7,071 nt of DNA from an uncultured Clostridia bacterium (GTDB lineage: Bacteria > Bacillota_A > Clostridia > Christensenellales > Aristaeellaceae): assembly GCA_945871545.1 (NCBI GenBank), contig CAMBWJ010000091.1:1-7071 (forward strand), given 5' to 3'. Below, in pieces: positions 1 through 5,968 of this stretch (positions are counted from its first letter, which is position 1; every line of letters starts with the position of its first letter). The translations under genes and the position numbers were made by a program. A model generated the notes under the pieces. The model was not told the origin of the DNA. It worked only from the letters and a program-made list of their open reading frames with translations, and made no database searches.

Positions 1-126
1 CCCTGCGACAACAGCCGGAGCCTTGCGATGACCTCGCAGGACTTCTTTGAACGCTTTCTGCCCGCCGTGGAGCATGCGCCGCGCTGGGTGGAGATTCACG
101 ACTTTCAGGAGGTGGACGCGCCGTGA
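1..126 (+). CDS. C-terminal end of an unrecognised protein (5' partial)
   Basis: The frame is open from the first base to a TGA at 124-126, giving 41 residues that end in EIHDFQEVDAP. The codons are GC-rich at third positions like the neighbouring genes, and the stop overlaps the start of the next gene by four bases (GTGA). Both points argue that this is a real gene tail rather than a chance frame. The visible piece is acidic, has aromatic residues (DFFERFLP, APRWVEIHDF), and shows no membrane segment or motif I can assign. I do not recognise the family. Its bases 107-112 (AGGAGG) also serve as the ribosome binding site of the downstream gene, so the two are probably translated from one message. 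Confidence 0.6.
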   Translation, partial: PCDNSRSLAMTSQDFFERFLPAVEHAPRWVEIHDFQEVDAP

Positions 127-131
127 GGAGG
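107..131 (+). promoter_or_regulatory. Tandem Shine-Dalgarno sites for the SH3-repeat gene
   Basis: AGGAGG occurs at 107-112, ten bases before the GTG at 123, and again at 126-131, twelve bases before the in-frame ATG at 144. Each could serve one of the two candidate starts. The GTG is preferred because it supplies the arginine-rich n-region expected of a signal peptide. Confidence 0.5.
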
Positions 132-590
132 TGTTTGCGCAGGATGCTGATTGCGTTGCTCATGCTCGCGCTGCTGGGCGGAAGTTCGCTGGCGGCCAGC
201 TACGGCGCGCAGGTGCTGCCGTCGTCCATGCCCATCTACGCTGCAAAGAGCACGTCCGCCGCGAAGCTGGGGAGTCTCAGCCAGGGAACCAGCTTCACCG
301 TGACCGCCATCTCCGGCGACTGGGCGCGCATCTCCTACGGCAAGCGCACGGGCTACGCCCGCATGCGCCACATCCTCTTCGACAAGCACATCGCCGCCGT
401 GGCCGTGAAGGACGCCAAGCTCACCTTCTGGACGAAGGAATCCCGGAAGCGCGGCGTGCACTACCGGGCGACCCTCGCCGCAGGCACGAAGGTGTACGTG
501 GTGGGCATGGCCGAGGGCAGGCTGCTGGTCACCAACGACACGGACAGCGCCCTGGGCTACGTGAGCGCGTCGGCGCTGGTGAAGAACTGA
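123..590 (+). CDS. Small secreted protein with two SH3-like (bacterial SH3) repeats
   Basis: The product is 155 residues if translation starts at the GTG at 123. Residues 1-8 are rich in arginine (MRRCLRRM), residues 9-19 are strongly hydrophobic, and a signal-peptidase-I-like site (SLA/AAS) lies near residues 22-26, so the mature protein is probably exported. There is no lipobox. Two beta-rich repeats follow. The first, about residues 29-86, has the SH3b pattern of a variable start, then LSQGTSFTVTAISGDWARI, then GYARMRHI. The second, about 95-155, contains LAAGTKVYVVGMAEGRLLV and ends GYVSASALVKN. Such domains usually bind peptidoglycan or other cell-surface ligands, but no enzymatic domain is attached, so the role is open. 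The GTG start has AGGAGG at 107-112 ten bases upstream and keeps the basic n-region; an in-frame ATG at 144 has its own AGGAGG at 126-131 and cannot be excluded. Confidence 0.8.
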   Translation: MRRCLRRMLIALLMLALLGGSSLAASYGAQVLPSSMPIYAAKSTSAAKLGSLSQGTSFTVTAISGDWARISYGKRTGYARMRHILFDKHIAAVAVKDAKLTFWTKESRKRGVHYRATLAAGTKVYVVGMAEGRLLVTNDTDSALGYVSASALVKN

Positions 591-610
591 GAAAAACCAC
601 ATTCGTTTGC

Positions 611-640
611 TTGACAGGAGCGAAAGAGCTGTGGTATCAT
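611..640 (+). promoter_or_regulatory. Sigma-A type promoter of the tyrosine operon
   Basis: A perfect -35 box TTGACA lies at 611-616 and a -10 box TATCAT (five of six matches to TATAAT) at 635-640, with an 18-base spacer. TGG immediately before the -10 box makes it an extended -10 element. Transcription should begin near base 647, just ahead of the T-box leader. There is no recognisable terminator between the end of the SH3-repeat gene at 590 and this promoter. Confidence 0.85.
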
Positions 641-654
641 GGTCGGGTAGAATT

Positions 655-898
655 TGAAACGTGGCGATGAGGGAGAGAAGTACCCTGGGCTGTGGGCATG
701 CAGAGAGCCTCCGGTTTGGTGCGAGGAGGCCGAAGCGCGCAGGGGAATACACTCCGGAGCCGGACGGGCGAAGCAGCAGTAGTCCGTTCCGCGTGGCGCA
801 CGATACGCGCCTTCAAGGCCGCCAAATCTGTTTTGACGGCGAATGGAAGTGGTACAGCGGCAACAACCGCCTTCCCGATGCGGGGAGGCGGCTTTTTT
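655..898 (+). ncRNA. Tyrosine-specific T-box riboswitch (tRNA-Tyr sensing leader)
   Basis: The leader senses the charging state of tRNA-Tyr and controls transcription read-through into the aminotransferase and tyrS. Stem I is clear: GGC 663-665 pairs with GCC 759-761; a kink-turn-like loop follows (GATGA 666-670 opposite GGA 756-758); GGAG 672-675 pairs with CTCC 752-755. The specifier loop has AGAAGTA 676-682 opposite GAATACA 745-751. CCCTG 683-687 pairs with CAGGG 740-744, and the distal stem GCCTCC 707-712 pairs with GGAGGC 725-730, with the typical AGAGAG and GGTGCGAG around it. The specifier codon is UAC (748-750, Tyr), followed by the usual purine A751. A stem at 795-811 and stem III (818-826 with 832-840) come next. 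The T-box bulge TGGTACA (850-856) offers UGGU to an ACCA tRNA end, matching the A discriminator of bacterial tRNA-Tyr. The antiterminator pairs 845-849 with 871-875 and 857-860 with 867-870. Confidence 0.95.
867..898 (+). terminator. Intrinsic terminator of the T-box switch
   Basis: Bases 867-876 pair with 882-891 in a ten-base-pair GC-rich stem with one G-U wobble and a five-base loop. The stem is followed by C and six T residues (893-898). Its 5' arm (867-875) is the same sequence that forms the 3' arm of the antiterminator, so the two structures exclude each other. This is the transcription-termination mode of T-box control: charged tRNA-Tyr should leave this hairpin free to stop transcription 30 bases before the start codon. 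Confidence 0.93.
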
Positions 899-928
899 GT
901 CGCAAGGAATACGGAGAGGGAGAGAACA

Positions 929-2113
929 ATGCGCTTTTCTGAGGAATATTTTGCCGGTCAGATGAAGGACATCACCGGCAGCGCGATCCGCGACATCTTT
1001 AAGCTCCTGGGCAAACCGGGCATGATCTCCTTTGCGGGCGGCAATCCGTCCAACAGCGCGCTGGAGCCGGAGGTGGTGCGGGGCCTGGCCTGCGAGGCCA
1101 TCGACCGCTACGGCACGAACGCCCTGCAGTACGGCGGCACCGAGGGTCTGCCGGGTCTGCGGAAGGGCATCGCGGACTATCTGCGCAGCACCGCGGGCGT
1201 GCGCTGCACGGCGGACAACATCCTGCCGGTGCAGGGCTCCTCCCAGGCCTTCGACCTGCTGCTGAAGGCGCTGATCGATCCCGGCGACGTGATTCTGGTG
1301 GAGAGCCCCACCTTCCTGGGCGCGATTCAGGCCATGCGCATCTACAGGGCACAGCTCATCGCCATGCCCATGGACGAGGGCGGCGTGATCGTGGACGAGG
1401 TGGAGAATCTGGTGAAGCAGCATCATCCCAAGATGATGTACATCATCCCCACCTTCCAGAACCCCACCGGACGCACGCTGTGTCTGGAGCGCAGGAAGGC
1501 GCTGGCGGAGATGGCGGCGAAGTACGGCTTCGTCATCGCCGAGGACGACCCCTACCGCGACCTGCGCTACGAGGGCGAGGCGCTTCCGAGCATCTCCTCC
1601 TTCGACGAGGAGGGCTGGGTGGTGTACCTGTCCAGCTTCTCCAAGTACATCGCGCCGGGCCTGCGCGTGGGCGCGGCGGCGGTTCCCCACGCGGGGCTGC
1701 TGCGCAAGATGGTCATCGGCAAGCAGTCCTCGGACGTGCACAGCCCGATCCTCACCCAGGCCATCGTGGAGCTGTATCTGGAGAAGGGCCTGCTGCCGGA
1801 GCACCTCAAGCGCATCTGCGCCGCGTACCGGAAGCAGCTGACCGCCATGCTGGAGGGCTTCTCCTTCTTCCCGGAGGGAACCAAACACACCCTGCCCCAG
1901 GGCGGTCTGTTTGTGTGGGCGGAGCTTCCCGAGGGCATCGACGCCATGGCGGCGCTGAATCGGGCCATCGAGCAGAACGTGGCCTTCGTGCCGGGCACGC
2001 ACTTCTATCCCGACGGCGGTCACGCAAACACCCTGCGCCTGAACTTCTCCATGCAGGAGGCGGACGTGATCCGCGCGGGCATGGAGCGCCTCGGCAGGGC
2101 CATCAAGGGCTGA
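929..2113 (+). CDS. PLP-dependent class I/II aminotransferase, likely aromatic or related amino acid
   Basis: The enzyme is 394 residues, normal for fold-type I aminotransferases, and should move an amino group between an amino acid and a 2-oxo acid in the cytoplasm. Its start resembles the LysN/Aro8-like group (GMISFAGGNPSNSALEP). The cofactor site is complete: GSSQ at 103-106 for the phosphate, N178 in FQNPTG, D206 and Y209 in EDDPYRDLRY, the Schiff-base lysine K239 in SSFSKY, and the substrate-carboxylate arginine R370 in NTLRLNFS. The start at 929 is chosen because it follows the T-box terminator, has a purine-rich site (AGGGAG 917-922) at proper spacing, and begins as the family does. 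The frame is open further upstream, but that part is the RNA leader. Sequence alone gives only the broad family; location behind a tRNA-Tyr T-box and before tyrS suggests it makes or recycles tyrosine (4-hydroxyphenylpyruvate transamination) or a related aromatic amino acid. 2-Aminoadipate or branched-chain specificity remains possible. Confidence 0.9.
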   Translation: MRFSEEYFAGQMKDITGSAIRDIFKLLGKPGMISFAGGNPSNSALEPEVVRGLACEAIDRYGTNALQYGGTEGLPGLRKGIADYLRSTAGVRCTADNILPVQGSSQAFDLLLKALIDPGDVILVESPTFLGAIQAMRIYRAQLIAMPMDEGGVIVDEVENLVKQHHPKMMYIIPTFQNPTGRTLCLERRKALAEMAAKYGFVIAEDDPYRDLRYEGEALPSISSFDEEGWVVYLSSFSKYIAPGLRVGAAAVPHAGLLRKMVIGKQSSDVHSPILTQAIVELYLEKGLLPEHLKRICAAYRKQLTAMLEGFSFFPEGTKHTLPQGGLFVWAELPEGIDAMAALNRAIEQNVAFVPGTHFYPDGGHANTLRLNFSMQEADVIRAGMERLGRAIKG

Positions 2114-2149
2114 AACGATAAATATTGAGTATATGGAGTGAATACAACA

Positions 2150-3382
2150 ATGAACGCATTGGATCTTCTGAAGGAACGCGGCTTTGTCAAGCAGATTACC
2201 TTTGAGGACGACCTCTACAAGGCCTTCGACGAGGGCATGGTGCCCTTCTACATCGGCTTCGACCCCACGGCGGACTCGCTGCACATCGGCCACTACATTC
2301 CGATCATGGCCATGGCCCATCTGCAGAAGGCCGGTCACAAGCCCTACGCCCTGATGGGCGGCGGCACCGGCATGATCGGCGATCCCTCGGGCAAGAGCGA
2401 CCTGCGCAAGGTGCTCACCGTGGAGGACATCGATTCCAACGTCGCGAAGATCAAGCAGCAGATGTCCCACTTCCTGGACTTCGACGAGTCCAAGGAGAAT
2501 TGCGCGGTGATCGTGAACAACGCCGACTGGCTGCGCAGCCTCAACTACATCGACTTCCTGCGCGACGTGGGCGCGCTGTTCTCCGTCAACCGCATGCTCA
2601 CCGCCGAGTGCTACAAGCAGCGTCTGGAGCGGGGACTTACGTTCCTGGAGTTCAACTACATGCTGATGCAGAGCTACGACTTCCTGGAGCTGAACCACCG
2701 CTACGGCGTGAAGCTCCAGTGCGGCGGCGACGATCAGTGGTCGAACATGCTCTCCGGCGCGGACCTGATCCGCCGCAAGGACCACGTGGACGCGTTCGCG
2801 CTCACCTTCCAGCTGCTGCTGACCCACGATGGCCGCAAGATGGGCAAGACCGAGAAGGGCGCGCTGTGGCTCGATCCCAACAAGTGCTCCCCCTACGACT
2901 TCTACCAGTACTGGCGCAACGTGGACGACGCGGACGTGGAGAAGTGCCTGGGCCTGCTGACCTTCCTGCCCATGGACGAGGTGCGCCGCCTGGGTGCGCT
3001 GGAGGGCAGCGCCATCAACGAGGCCAAGCGCGTGCTGGCCTTCGAGGTCACCAAGAACGTGCACGGCGAAGAGGAGGCCCGCAAGGCCCAGCAGGCCGCA
3101 GAAGCCCTGTTCGGCGGCGGCGCGCTGGCCGGCTCCGTGCCCACCACCGAGATCTCCGCTGAGGAGCTTGCGGCGGACGCCCGCCTGCTCGCCTGGGTGG
3201 CGAAGGTCGGCCTGTGCAAGTCCAACGGCGAGGCCCGCAAGACCATCCAGGGCGGCGGCCTGTACGTGGGCGAGGACAAGGTCACGGACGTGGACTTCGC
3301 CATCACCCCCGAGATGCTGGAGGGCGAGGGCCTGCTGGTGCGCAAGGGCAAGAAGAGCTACCACAGGTTCGTGAAGAAGTAA
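2150..3382 (+). CDS. tyrS: Tyrosyl-tRNA synthetase
   Basis: This class I synthetase activates tyrosine with ATP and attaches it to tRNA-Tyr. At 410 residues it has the usual length for bacterial TyrRS. The Rossmann fold carries the HIGH signature at H45-H48 (LHIGHYIP), preceded by the typical [13 protein letters not shown]. The second signature is KMGKT at 230-234, close to the KFGKT form usual in TyrRS. Between them lie the tyrosine-pocket region ([14 protein letters not shown]) and GGDDQWSNM. The C-terminal S4 RNA-binding domain spans about residues 345-405 ([15 protein letters not shown]). The ATG at 2150 is preferred over an in-frame GTG at 2138, because that GTG overlaps the ribosome site GGAG (2135-2138) and the family begins with [12 protein letters not shown] close to the first methionine. 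It lies 36 bases after the aminotransferase in an AT-rich spacer with no terminator, so both genes share the T-box promoter. Confidence 0.97.
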   Translation: MNALDLLKERGFVKQITFEDDLYKAFDEGMVPFYIGFDPTADSLHIGHYIPIMAMAHLQKAGHKPYALMGGGTGMIGDPSGKSDLRKVLTVEDIDSNVAKIKQQMSHFLDFDESKENCAVIVNNADWLRSLNYIDFLRDVGALFSVNRMLTAECYKQRLERGLTFLEFNYMLMQSYDFLELNHRYGVKLQCGGDDQWSNMLSGADLIRRKDHVDAFALTFQLLLTHDGRKMGKTEKGALWLDPNKCSPYDFYQYWRNVDDADVEKCLGLLTFLPMDEVRRLGALEGSAINEAKRVLAFEVTKNVHGEEEARKAQQAAEALFGGGALAGSVPTTEISAEELAADARLLAWVAKVGLCKSNGEARKTIQGGGLYVGEDKVTDVDFAITPEMLEGEGLLVRKGKKSYHRFVKK

Positions 3383-3390
3383 ATCCGTAG

Positions 3391-3445
3391 CTGGGACCGG
3401 AGCCGAAGCCCCGGTCTCAGCCCGTCTGAAATACTTTTTGACGGG
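3391..3445 (+). other. Two adjacent hairpins of unknown role after tyrS
   Basis: Bases 3391-3400 pair with 3411-3420 (ten base pairs, one G-U wobble, ten-base loop). Directly after, 3421-3426 pair with 3440-3445 (six base pairs) around a 13-base loop that ends in TTTTT. Neither has a T-run directly after the stem, so neither is a classical terminator. They may help pause polymerase or protect the 3' end of the tyrosine operon message. Confidence 0.55.
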
Positions 3446-3450
3446 CGATC

Positions 3451-3485
3451 CCGCGTATGCTTGCGCATGCGCGGATTTTATTTTA
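3451..3485 (+). terminator. Intrinsic terminator of the aminotransferase-tyrS operon
   Basis: CCGCGTATGC (3451-3460) pairs with GCATGCGCGG (3465-3474), ten base pairs including one G-U wobble, with a TTGC tetraloop. The stem is followed by ATTTTATTTTA (3475-3485). It lies 68 bases after the tyrS stop. Its loop and tail overlap the promoter of the next operon. Confidence 0.85.
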
Positions 3486-3489
3486 TAAT
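3461..3489 (+). promoter_or_regulatory. Probable promoter of the yigZ operon, overlapping the terminator
   Basis: A perfect -10 box TATAAT lies at 3484-3489. With a 17-base spacer the -35 position is TTGCGC (3461-3466), which matches only TTG of the consensus and falls in the terminator tetraloop. Predicted transcription start is near 3496, leaving a leader of about 93 bases before yigZ. The -10 box is strong evidence; the -35 assignment is weaker. Confidence 0.65.
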
Positions 3490-3500
3490 GATAAAGATTA

Positions 3501-3546
3501 GGCAAGCCGAAGGCTTGGCCGGGTCGCTCACGCCTGCAGGAGCGAC
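3501..3546 (+). other. Structured 5' leader of the yigZ operon: two hairpins
   Basis: CAAGCC (3503-3508) pairs with GGCTTG (3512-3517) around a GAA loop. GTCGCTC (3523-3529) then pairs with GAGCGAC (3540-3546) around a ten-base loop. There is no T-run after either stem, and the ribosome site (AGAGGTGG, 3572-3579) lies outside both. The structure does not match any riboswitch class I can name. It could be a message-stabilising 5' element or a small regulatory fold. Confidence 0.45.
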
Positions 3547-3588
3547 AATCATCGATAAACTGGAATTCTTCAGAGGTGGTGCAAAGGC

Positions 3589-4233
3589 ATGGCGCTCAAA
3601 CCCTACAAGACGCTGATTAAGCGCGCGGACGACAGCTTCATCATCAACAAATCCCGCTTCATCGGCTACGGCTGTCCCTGCGAGACGGAGGAGGAGGCGC
3701 TGGCCTTTTTGCAGGAGATTCGCACGAAGCACAAGGACGCGACCCACAACTGCTACGCCTACATCATCGGCACGAACATGGGCGTGATGCGCTACAGCGA
3801 CGACGGCGAACCTGGCGGCACGGCGGGCATGCCCATCATCGAGGTGATGAAGGCGCGGGGCGTGACGAACTGCGCCGTGGTGGTCACGCGCTACTTCGGC
3901 GGTGTGCTGCTGGGCGCTGGCGGACTGGTGCGCGCCTACTCCCAGGGCGCGGCGGCGGCGCTCAACGCCTGCGGCGTGGGCGTGATGCACCCCACGGCCC
4001 GCTACCTCATGGAGATTCCCTATCCCATGCTCAACCGCATGGATCACTTCCTGAAGGGCGAGCCCGTGATCGTGGAGGACAAGGGCTTCACGGACGTAAT
4101 CAGCTACACGCTGATCGTGCGCTGCGCCGACGAGGAGGGCTTCCTCGCGCGGGTCACCGACATGAGCGAGGGTCGGGTGGAGCCGCTGCGGGTGGAGGAA
4201 ATGTACCTTCCCTGGCCGGAGGAGGACGCATGA
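3589..4233 (+). CDS. yigZ: YigZ / IMPACT (UPF0029) family protein
   Basis: The product is 214 residues, matching bacterial YigZ/YvyE proteins (about 200-217). The N-terminal UPF0029 domain (about residues 10-125) carries the family hallmarks DDGEPGGTAGMP starting at D71 and VVVTRYFGGVLLGAGGLVRAYS around R101-G105. The C-terminal portion (from about residue 134) fits the DUF1949 ferredoxin-like domain, which is thought to bind nucleic acid. Eukaryotic relatives (IMPACT/Yih1) act in translational control through Gcn1; the bacterial biochemical role is not firmly established. A strong ribosome site (AGAGGTGG, 3572-3579) supports the ATG at 3589. The stop overlaps the next start by four bases (ATGA), so it is the first gene of the operon that runs to the window end. 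The symbol follows the E. coli name. Confidence 0.93.
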   Translation: MALKPYKTLIKRADDSFIINKSRFIGYGCPCETEEEALAFLQEIRTKHKDATHNCYAYIIGTNMGVMRYSDDGEPGGTAGMPIIEVMKARGVTNCAVVVTRYFGGVLLGAGGLVRAYSQGAAAALNACGVGVMHPTARYLMEIPYPMLNRMDHFLKGEPVIVEDKGFTDVISYTLIVRCADEEGFLARVTDMSEGRVEPLRVEEMYLPWPEEDA

Positions 4234-5099
4234 TTCGCCACGAGGTGCCCGCCTCCGTTCGGGAGGAGAATTTGCAGCGCTACCTGAAGCGCACATGGCC
4301 GCTGCTGCCGGGGCACGTGCTGCGGGAGCTGATGAAGAAGAAGGACGTGCGCGTAAACGGCGTGAAGTGCGGCAGGGACGATGCGGTGCACGGCGGCGAC
4401 CTGCTGGAGATCTACGCCGACAGCCGCCACTTCGAGATTCCGGCTGAGGTGATCTACGACGACGGCCACTTATTGGCGGCGGTGAAGCCCCAGGGCCTGC
4501 CCTCGCTACCCGATGCGGACGGCGTGGGCGCGGACACCATGGAGGCGCGCATGCGGCGCATCCACCCGGAGGCCCGGCTGTGCCACCGCCTGGACGCGGC
4601 CACCGGCGGCGTGCTGCTGGCGGCGCTGGATGATGAAACCTACGATCAGGCCTTCGCGGCCTTCAGGGAGCACGGCATTCGCAAGACCTACCGTGCACTG
4701 CTGTGCGCAAGACCTCCCAAGGATGACATGACGCTGAAGGCGTACCTTGTCAAGGATGCGAAGCGCGCCACGGTGCGCGTGACGGACAGGCCTGCGACCG
4801 GCGCGCGGGAGATCGTGACCCGGCTGCACCTGCGGGGCGCGGTGGGCGATTGCTGGGACGTGGAGCTGGAGCCGGTCACCGGACGGACGCATCAGCTGCG
4901 CGCCCACATGGCCCACATCGGCTGCCCGATCCTGGGCGACGACAAGTACGGAGATCGTGAGGTCAACCGCCGCCTGGGCTTCATGGGCAAGCTCTGCCTG
5001 TGGTGCGAGAGAATGGAAATACCCGCAGGCAGTCCGCTGAAAAGCCACGTCGGCTGCGTCTTTCAGGCGGACAGCCCGGACTGGATGGAGAAGAAATGA
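4230..5099 (+). CDS. RluA-family RNA pseudouridine synthase
   Basis: The enzyme isomerises uridine to pseudouridine in rRNA or tRNA. At 289 residues it has RluA-family length. Residues about 12-65 look like an N-terminal S4-type RNA-binding domain (LPGHVLRELMKKKDVRVNG). The catalytic aspartate is D122 in CHRLDAATGG; the usual family form is HRLDxxTSG, so the serine after the threonine is replaced by glycine. The other hallmark, TGRTHQLRAHMAHIG with R219 and the following CPILGDDKYGD, is intact. The start ATG at 4230 overlaps the yigZ stop and is therefore translationally coupled. Which uridine it modifies (RluC-, RluD- or RluA-like target) cannot be read from the sequence, so no symbol is given. 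Confidence 0.92.
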   Translation: MIRHEVPASVREENLQRYLKRTWPLLPGHVLRELMKKKDVRVNGVKCGRDDAVHGGDLLEIYADSRHFEIPAEVIYDDGHLLAAVKPQGLPSLPDADGVGADTMEARMRRIHPEARLCHRLDAATGGVLLAALDDETYDQAFAAFREHGIRKTYRALLCARPPKDDMTLKAYLVKDAKRATVRVTDRPATGAREIVTRLHLRGAVGDCWDVELEPVTGRTHQLRAHMAHIGCPILGDDKYGDREVNRRLGFMGKLCLWCERMEIPAGSPLKSHVGCVFQADSPDWMEKK

Positions 5100-5965
5100 C
5101 GGAAGAACTGCTCAAAGAGATACGGAATGTGCGCCTGATTGCGCTGGACATCGACGGCACGCTGATGGACGCGGACAAGCGCTTCCCGGAGGTCAACTGC
5201 CGTGCCCTGCAGGCCTGCGAGGCGCGGGGCGTGAAGCTGGCGCTCATCAGCGGCCGCAGCTTCGAGCTGATGCGGGGCTTTGCCCGGGAGCTGGGGATTC
5301 ACCCCATCCTCGCGGCCTGCAACGGCGCGCGCATCGAGGCGGGGGAGGACGGCCCCACGATCTCGGAAAACACCTTCACCCGCGCGGAGGCCGAGCGCGT
5401 GTGCCGCACGCTGGAGGACAGCGGCATGTACTTCAATTCCTACTGCCGGGGCAAGTGCTACATGGGCAACCCGGAGGTGCGGCCCTCGCTGGGCCCGCGC
5501 TACGCCCACCACATTCCCGGCACCATCGACGATTCCCGCTACCCCTACGAAACCATATGCGACCGCGAACGGCTGTGGGGCGAGGGTCTGGACGGCGTGT
5601 ACAAGTTCGTGGCGCTGGGTGCGGCCTACGACCCCGGCTTCGACCGGCTCCAGGCGGAGCTTTCCGACATGCAGCTCTCCGTGTCCAGCGCGTCGAAGCG
5701 CAACAAGGAGTTCATGCCCGGCGGCGTGGACAAGGGCTTTGCGGTGCGTGCGATCTGCCGGGAGCTGAACATCCCGCAAACGCAGGTCATGGCCTTCGGC
5801 GACATGACCAACGACATCCCCATGCTGCGCGCGGCGGGCGTGCCCGTGGCCATGGAGAACGGCGAGGACAGCGTAAAGGCGGTCGCACGGCTCATCGCGC
5901 CGGATCACAACCTGGGCGGCGTGGGGCTGGTGCTGGAGCGCCATCTGTTGCAAAAGGAGAATTGA
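5096..5965 (+). CDS. HAD superfamily Cof-type phosphatase (first of two)
   Basis: The product is 289 residues, a typical Cof/YidA-like HAD hydrolase (about 260-290). The four HAD motifs are present: ALDIDGTLMD with nucleophile D18 and acid/base D20, ISGRS with S52, the lysine K213 in GVDKGFAVRAI, and FGDMTNDIPML with D236 and D240. The stretch between motifs II and III (about 80-200) is the cap domain of the C2B type that selects substrate. Relatives dephosphorylate small cytosolic metabolites such as sugar phosphates or flavin and PLP precursors; the actual substrate is unknown. The ATG at 5096 is chosen because it overlaps the pseudouridine synthase stop (ATGA) and sits five bases after GGAG (5087-5090). 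An in-frame ATG at 5000 would lie deep in the upstream gene and is not used. Confidence 0.92.
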   Translation: MTEELLKEIRNVRLIALDIDGTLMDADKRFPEVNCRALQACEARGVKLALISGRSFELMRGFARELGIHPILAACNGARIEAGEDGPTISENTFTRAEAERVCRTLEDSGMYFNSYCRGKCYMGNPEVRPSLGPRYAHHIPGTIDDSRYPYETICDRERLWGEGLDGVYKFVALGAAYDPGFDRLQAELSDMQLSVSSASKRNKEFMPGGVDKGFAVRAICRELNIPQTQVMAFGDMTNDIPMLRAAGVPVAMENGEDSVKAVARLIAPDHNLGGVGLVLERHLLQKEN

Positions 5966-5968
5966 AGC

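Noticed and set aside
692..928. Upstream N-terminal extension of the aminotransferase
   Set aside because: The in-frame codons fall entirely inside the T-box RNA and its terminator, and the family-like N-terminus begins at 929 with a suitable ribosome site.
2138..2149. GTG start for tyrS
   Set aside because: The GTG overlaps the GGAG ribosome site itself. The ATG at 2150 gives the usual TyrRS N-terminus.
557..3505. Very long open frame on the minus strand opposite the tyrosine operon
   Set aside because: It runs antisense to two genes with complete catalytic motifs and across the T-box RNA. Its translation is low-complexity (His, Ala, Val, Leu, Gln rich), as expected from the complement of GC-rich codons.
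3501..3546. Second intrinsic terminator or a known riboswitch in the yigZ leader
   Set aside because: There is no T-run after either hairpin, and I could not match the loops to conserved cores of T-box, SAM, cobalamin, glycine, purine, fluoride or guanidine classes.
5000..5095. Earlier start for the first HAD gene
   Set aside because: It would overlap the pseudouridine synthase by about 100 bases, whereas the ATG at 5096 gives a coupled ATGA overlap, a good ribosome site, and motif I at the usual distance from the N-terminus.
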